DNA from: Bog-950 sp044225825
Lineage (GTDB): Bacteria; Bacteroidota; Bacteroidia; Chitinophagales; LD1
Length of the DNA: 64,000 nucleotides
NCBI GenBank assembly: GCA_044225825.1
Contig: JBGAIB010000007.1
Span: forward strand, 1-64,000
Reading direction: 5' to 3'
The notes under the pieces are model-generated. The model was given only the letters and a program-made list of their open reading frames with translations, did no database searches and was not told the origin of the DNA. The position numbers and the translations under genes were made by a program. The stretch's first letter is position 1. The number at the start of each line of letters is the position of its first letter. Of this stretch, positions 61,783 to 64,000 are shown piece after piece.

Positions 61783-62688
61783 TTAGTGGTTCCAGCTTAA
61801 TTTCAGCTTCGACCATATGCGCTGCTCCTGTGCCACTGGCACAAAGCCGGTGCTTCCACCATTGTACGAGCCATAATCATTGTTATAACCACCTGCAGGG
61901 GCACCCAGGCTATTGTTCATACCATTGTTGTTCAATCCGTTATTATAGGGATTGGTACTATTCATACCGCCATTCATCATACCTGAATTATTGCCCCAGG
62001 CTGAATTGGCATCATTGTCATCCGACTTATCAGTTTTGCGCTCCCCCATTTCAACCGCACCTACCACCATACCAAAACCAAGTGGTTTAACCGTATCGGC
62101 GGCAACAACCGCACGGTTCAAAATATAACGCAAAGGAATACGGTATTCTACGCACAGGGCATTCGTGGTATCCCAGGCAAAGGCAGCCGATACATTATAA
62201 TCGTTCTTGAGGGCGAGCACTTGATTAGGGACAGTATTTAATCGTATAGCCTCCAGCGAAGTTTGCTGCTGCGCAATAAACAACCGCAAATGGTTAATAT
62301 CGTGTGGTTGTCCTTCTCCCGGCGTTTCACCACCCTCCTCCTTCTTCTTGCTTTCACCCGGTTTCCGAGTACGCTTCATAGGGAAACCTACACCGCACGT
62401 TTCCGATTTTTTTCCCTTTGGATCGAACCATAGATTAAAGCCGCCTCTGAAAAATCTTAACTGTGCACCTTCCTCATTTAGTTTGAGGCACACATACACC
62501 GAGCCGGTATCGTTCGCAATAGAAAACTGTATTTGGCTGGCACCATCATAGTAACGGAATTGCGCCGGCCAATCCCATGCTTCGCCATCTACCGCAATGC
62601 CTTTTTCGGCCCACCAACTATTGAGATCCTGGGCATGTAACCCTAAACTTAATCCTGCGAAAAGCAGGCAAACAAGTATCCTCATCAC
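61783..62688 (-). CDS. Secreted protein with CBM9-like/DOMON-like domain and Asn/Gly-rich tail
   Basis: A 301-residue protein. The signal peptide ends LGLHAQ. The first 210 residues resemble a beta-sandwich binding domain: IAVDGEAWDWPAQFRYYD, VYVCLKLNEEGAQLRFFRGG, LWFDPKGKK. A charged loop (KPGESKKKEEGGE) interrupts it. Residues 240-285 are an Asn/Gly/Met-rich low-complexity tract. Ligand unknown. Confidence 0.7.
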   Translation of the reverse strand: MMRILVCLLFAGLSLGLHAQDLNSWWAEKGIAVDGEAWDWPAQFRYYDGASQIQFSIANDTGSVYVCLKLNEEGAQLRFFRGGFNLWFDPKGKKSETCGVGFPMKRTRKPGESKKKEEGGETPGEGQPHDINHLRLFIAQQQTSLEAIRLNTVPNQVLALKNDYNVSAAFAWDTTNALCVEYRIPLRYILNRAVVAADTVKPLGFGMVVGAVEMGERKTDKSDDNDANSAWGNNSGMMNGGMNSTNPYNNGLNNNGMNNSLGAPAGGYNNDYGSYNGGSTGFVPVAQEQRIWSKLKLSWNH

Positions 62689-62821
62689 GCTTAAATTTCA
62701 AACGCCGGTGGCTCTCCGGCAAGGTCAAATATCCAATAAAAATGCAAAGCCGGCTGTTAATAAACGTTTGCCGGAAACAACTAAACGTATTATTTTCCGT
62801 TGAATAAGTAAATCTATTCCT

Positions 62822-63532
62822 ATGGCGGAGCTACCTGAAAACTGGTTAACCCAGGGCTGGGTTGACTTTGAGTATAAGAAATATCTTTTACTGGCCTACC
62901 TGCAGGAAGCCGGAACAACTTTCCACCAAAAAAAGCTCTATCCAAAGCTTTCAGAGTTAGTTGACCATTACAGGCACTTGAACCTTTTTAAAGCTAAAAA
63001 GTTGTCCTTGGAGAAAGGCTTCCCCAAAGAAATTTCCAAGCTGGACTTTGAGCAGTTTAAAGTGGAGTACCGTCAGTTATTTGAGGATGATGAACTGCTG
63101 AAAGAAATAGACCAGATAGTTGAATTCGCCTTGCCTGAATTTGAGAAACACCTTGGCTGGGGCAAGGAATTGTACGAAGAAGTAGAAGAACAGCTGGAGG
63201 TTTTTCCCGTGGGCATCATCCCGCTTCGGAAGGAAGAAGGTTACCTGTTTTTAACTGACTTTCCGCGTAGGTTGGTAAATGTATATTACTACAGCCTTAG
63301 CATTTTCGAAAACGTACAGGAGAAATTCCGGGGCATTCACACCAAACAATTATTCAACTATACCAATAGTATTACCGAAAACTACGAGCAGGTTAAATAT
63401 CGACTGATTACGGAAAATCCCGAACTGCCTGCACCTGCCGCCTATGCAATTGAGTTCAAGCAAAGCTACCCGCTAAGCGAAACGATGTTGCCTGTAGCCA
63501 AACGAAGCCTCATCCGCTTTCTCAGCCTATAG
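62822..63532 (+). CDS. Conserved-looking hypothetical protein
   Basis: A 236-residue, probably cytoplasmic, mostly helical and charged protein (YKKYLLLAYLQEAGTTFHQK, EIDQIVEFALPEFEKHLGWG, VNVYYYSLSIFENVQEKFRG). No known domain or signal. It is convergent with PorP/SprF, with only two bases between stop codons. Confidence 0.8.
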   Translation: MAELPENWLTQGWVDFEYKKYLLLAYLQEAGTTFHQKKLYPKLSELVDHYRHLNLFKAKKLSLEKGFPKEISKLDFEQFKVEYRQLFEDDELLKEIDQIVEFALPEFEKHLGWGKELYEEVEEQLEVFPVGIIPLRKEEGYLFLTDFPRRLVNVYYYSLSIFENVQEKFRGIHTKQLFNYTNSITENYEQVKYRLITENPELPAPAAYAIEFKQSYPLSETMLPVAKRSLIRFLSL

Positions 63533-63534
63533 GA

Positions 63535-63999
63535 TCAGCGCTTAAAGCTAGGGCAGAAAACCTTACGTCCGCCAAATTGCCGGGTAAAGCTGCCGATATG
63601 CACAATTGAAATTTCAGGGCCGCCGTTAGCTCGCGAAGCCGTTATTAATTTGGATAGTGTTACGTCATAGCTTAACAGAATACGCGTTTGCTGAAATTGA
63701 TAGCCCGCTACCGGAGCCAGAGCATCCTTTATGCGATAATTAAGACCCAGAAAAACCGTATGATCTACGGCACCACGCCTGCCGCCGTAAAAACCATACC
63801 CAAACAGGGTGTTCAACATTATCTCGCTTGCTTTCTTTTCGTATCCGTAATAAGCATTAAGCGCTAACTGCAGGCGCTCGTTTATATACCCCGTAACTCC
63901 TACGTTAGCCTGGTAGCGAAAACCTAATCGTTCCGTACTACCTAAAAATGTGTGCTTAGGCCGGTTAACGTGTAACATAGCAAAACCTGCCTCCAGTTT
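63535..63999 (-). CDS. PorP/SprF-family T9SS-associated outer-membrane protein, 5' end outside window
   Basis: The C-terminal 155 residues of a PorP/SprF-type protein. Reading is open past the Met at 63978 to the window edge (KLEAGFAMLHVNRPKHTFLG), and FAMLHVNRPKHTFLGS is the family hallmark. Strands such as FFLGLNYR-like VFLGLNYRIKD and LSYDVTLSKL continue to the end. These proteins act in T9SS export and attachment of cargo such as SprB. The large SprB-repeat proteins in this window are plausible clients, but a specific pairing is not shown. Confidence 0.92.
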   Translation of the reverse strand, partial: KLEAGFAMLHVNRPKHTFLGSTERLGFRYQANVGVTGYINERLQLALNAYYGYEKKASEIMLNTLFGYGFYGGRRGAVDHTVFLGLNYRIKDALAPVAGYQFQQTRILLSYDVTLSKLITASRANGGPEISIVHIGSFTRQFGGRKVFCPSFKR

Positions 64000-64000
64000 C

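Overview
The window looks like a chromosomal segment from a member of the Bacteroidota, most likely a gliding or surface-colonising Chitinophagales/Sphingobacteriia-type organism. The evidence is: three proteins with type IX secretion (T9SS) C-terminal sorting domains or their remnants, long SprB-type and Ig/PKD-type repeat arrays, a PorP/SprF family protein at the right edge, SusC-like and other TonB-dependent receptors, and several -7 boxes of the Bacteroidota type (TANNTTTG). No rRNA, intact tRNA, CRISPR array or insertion sequence was seen.

Layout. 1-1.5 kb: the right end of a probable integrated element, with a tyrosine recombinase cut by the window edge and a GIY-YIG gene flanked by perfect 46-bp direct repeats. 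1.5-8.7 kb: a PEBP-family lipoprotein, a cupin/response-regulator/AraC-type operon, a small membrane gene broken by a one-base frameshift, a SulP anion transporter with a beta-carbonic anhydrase, a TPR protein and small envelope proteins. 8.8-20.1 kb: an outer-membrane beta-barrel receptor, a periplasmic glycerophosphodiesterase, a 2068-residue secreted repeat protein with a type B sorting domain, and a ceramidase-family hydrolase. 20.1-29.5 kb: a NadR-type kinase, a TPR histidine kinase, a TPP riboswitch controlling a TonB-dependent receptor (probable thiamine uptake), a DUF4139 protein and an OmpA protein with calcium-binding repeats. 29.5-42.4 kb: mostly housekeeping genes (guaB, lptF/G-type permease, tgt, pgk, gyrB) with a GT39/TPR membrane protein and a small autoregulated membrane-protein/regulator operon. 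42.6-59.4 kb: three consecutive large secreted metalloproteases (one M43, two M4) sharing PKD, CUB-like, a roughly 140-residue unnamed domain, SprB repeats and T9SS sorting domains. 59.5-64 kb: envelope proteins, a FAD-linked oxidase and PorP/SprF.

How it fits together. The 12.4-18.6 kb and 42.6-59.4 kb loci supply T9SS cargo. The PorP/SprF protein at the right end belongs to the family that helps put such cargo on the surface. The two giant proteins have grown by duplication of three-module blocks with exact periods: 639 bp in the anchor-L protein and 675 bp in the larger M4 protease. The M43 protease has its sorting domain out of frame, so it either is a pseudogene, or carries a sequence error, or makes a product that is not exported to the surface. 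The SulP/carbonic anhydrase pair points to bicarbonate handling, and the riboswitch-receptor unit to thiamine scavenging. Best-supported regulatory sites are the TPP riboswitch with its promoter, and two palindromes straddling the promoter of the winged-helix regulator operon near 32.9 kb.
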